Assembly: GCA_000824785.1 (NCBI GenBank)
Contig: CCNB01000043.1
Span: 62,001-126,000, forward strand
Length of the DNA stretch: 64,000 bases
Direction: 5' to 3'
Source of the DNA: Mesorhizobium plurifarium
Lineage (GTDB): Bacteria; Pseudomonadota; Alphaproteobacteria; Rhizobiales; Rhizobiaceae
Every line of letters begins with the position of its first letter. The first letter of the stretch is position 1. Under the pieces are notes generated by a model, which had not been told where the DNA came from, searched no databases, and saw only the letters and a program-made list of their open reading frames with translations. Shown one piece after another: positions 63,408-64,000 of this stretch. Made by a program: the position numbers and the translations under genes.

Positions 63408-63989
63408 TCAATCCTCGAACTGATGCCGCATCGGCGGTGGTGGCCGCTCACCCTCGCGGCGGCGCTTTGCGTCGATGCCGCGCGCGACGCAACCGCCTCC
63501 GGGCTGGGGCATCGCACTTCGGTCACGGCGACCTGACTTCGGCAGCCGTGGCCAGAACAGCCCGGCCCGCTTGCAATGGGCCGCGTAGGCGTCGGCCATT
63601 TCCGTCCGCGAGAACTTCTTCTCCTCGTCCAGCGCGGCGATCAGATAAAGCACGAATATCCCTGCAACCGGCACCACAGCCCAGATCGACCAGGTCGCGA
63701 TGCCCCAGCCGGCCCAGAAGATGATGTAGGACGTGTAGAACGGATGGCGAAGGTAGAAGAACGGCCCATCGGTCACCAGGCCGTGCGGATCGTCGGCGTC
63801 GAAGACGAACCGCAGCCGCGCCTTGCGCGACCTCAAAATCGCCCACCAGAACAGCGCCGAACTCACCAGTTGAACCGCCAGCCCTACGATCTTGGCCAGC
63901 GGCGGCTGCGGCAGGATCCATATGATCGCCAGGAAAAACAGCGCCGTGGCGGCCACGACCACCGAGATTGTCGTGGCGCCCGAGGACAT
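63408..63989 (-). CDS. Isoprenylcysteine carboxyl methyltransferase (ICMT/PEMT) family protein
   Basis: 193 residues. Membrane helices about 7-27, 33-52, 78-100 and 104-125. The family C-terminal motif appears as GPFFYLRHPFYTSYIIFWAG (about 75-94) and LDEEKKFSRTEMADAYAAHC (about 119-138). A ~40-residue Arg/Pro-rich tail follows. S-adenosylmethionine-dependent membrane methyltransferase of unknown substrate. Its start codon is near the window edge; 11 bp lie beyond it. Confidence 0.82.
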   Translation of the reverse strand: MSSGATTISVVVAATALFFLAIIWILPQPPLAKIVGLAVQLVSSALFWWAILRSRKARLRFVFDADDPHGLVTDGPFFYLRHPFYTSYIIFWAGWGIATWSIWAVVPVAGIFVLYLIAALDEEKKFSRTEMADAYAAHCKRAGLFWPRLPKSGRRDRSAMPQPGGGCVARGIDAKRRREGERPPPPMRHQFED

Positions 63990-64000
63990 GCCCGATGATT

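Overview
The window is a high-GC chromosomal segment of a Rhizobiales alphaproteobacterium, most likely Mesorhizobium or a close relative. I judge this from the gene content (rpoD-dnaG-yqeY-carA-carB neighbourhood, an alphaproteobacterial-type RpoD, an enlarged CarB with an extra segment after the first ATP-grasp lobe, RcnB/DUF983/DUF2061/YiaAB-type proteins), from several intergenic palindromic repeats that resemble the RPE/RIME-type elements I know from rhizobia, and from the abundance of GNAT, LysR, TetR and ABC sugar-transport genes. This is recognition by eye; no database search was run. I see no rRNA, tRNA, CRISPR array or complete IS element.

Layout. 1-2.5 kb: VOC/TetR pair with twin operators, then LysR/azoreductase. 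2.6-10 kb: an inducible sugar locus: ROK repressor, SIS-domain isomerase/deaminase and BadF-type sugar kinase on the minus strand, divergent from a substrate-binding protein, two permeases and a BKACE (DUF849) enzyme; a 19-bp dyad lies in the divergent promoter region and no ATPase is encoded. 10-14 kb: small stress and regulatory genes (HlyU-like, TetR with PspA-like and YiaAB partners, PadR, DCC, GYD). 14-18.6 kb: rpoD and dnaG. 18.7-25.8 kb: RcnB-like, Na/Pi symporter, DUF2061, MFS, an AT-richer unknown gene, MocR and DUF983. 25.8-33 kb: GNAT, solo DnaB-like ATPase, L,D-transpeptidase-family protein, YqeY, carA, a Tet-type MFS pump, a zinc metallopeptidase. 33-36 kb: MntR/MntH manganese uptake and a PCMT-like methyltransferase. 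36-44.5 kb: reductase, GST, LysR/LysE, SDR/MarR, MFS/ArsR, phosphoesterase, SH3-type periplasmic protein. 44.6-48.1 kb: carB. 48.1-49.6 kb: an accessory strip with an AT-richer orphan HsdR-N nuclease-like gene, a frameshifted RidA pseudogene and a 157-bp inverted-repeat element. 49.6-58.1 kb: DUF4142, DUF899, a second ATPase-less ABC sugar transporter, GNAT, lytic transglycosylase, Ogt-type methyltransferase, CspA. 58.3-64 kb: toxin-antitoxin remnant, GST, two translationally coupled EAL-domain proteins whose 3' end carries a triple palindrome, an aspartate aminotransferase, a cupin and an ICMT-like methyltransferase (start intact, near the window edge).

How it fits together. Housekeeping blocks (sigma-70/primase, carbamoyl-phosphate synthase, manganese uptake) are interleaved with many local regulator-target pairs, each with a visible operator between divergent genes. 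TetR, PadR and MarR regions carry two or three copies of the same dyad, so multi-site autoregulation is a recurring design. The least explained items are the amino-sugar-like locus with a BKACE enzyme, the two AT-richer solitary genes (22.7 and 48.2 kb), the solo DnaB-like ATPase, the EAL pair with altered signature residues, and a cluster of five GANTC (CcrM) sites in the dnaG-rpoD gap.
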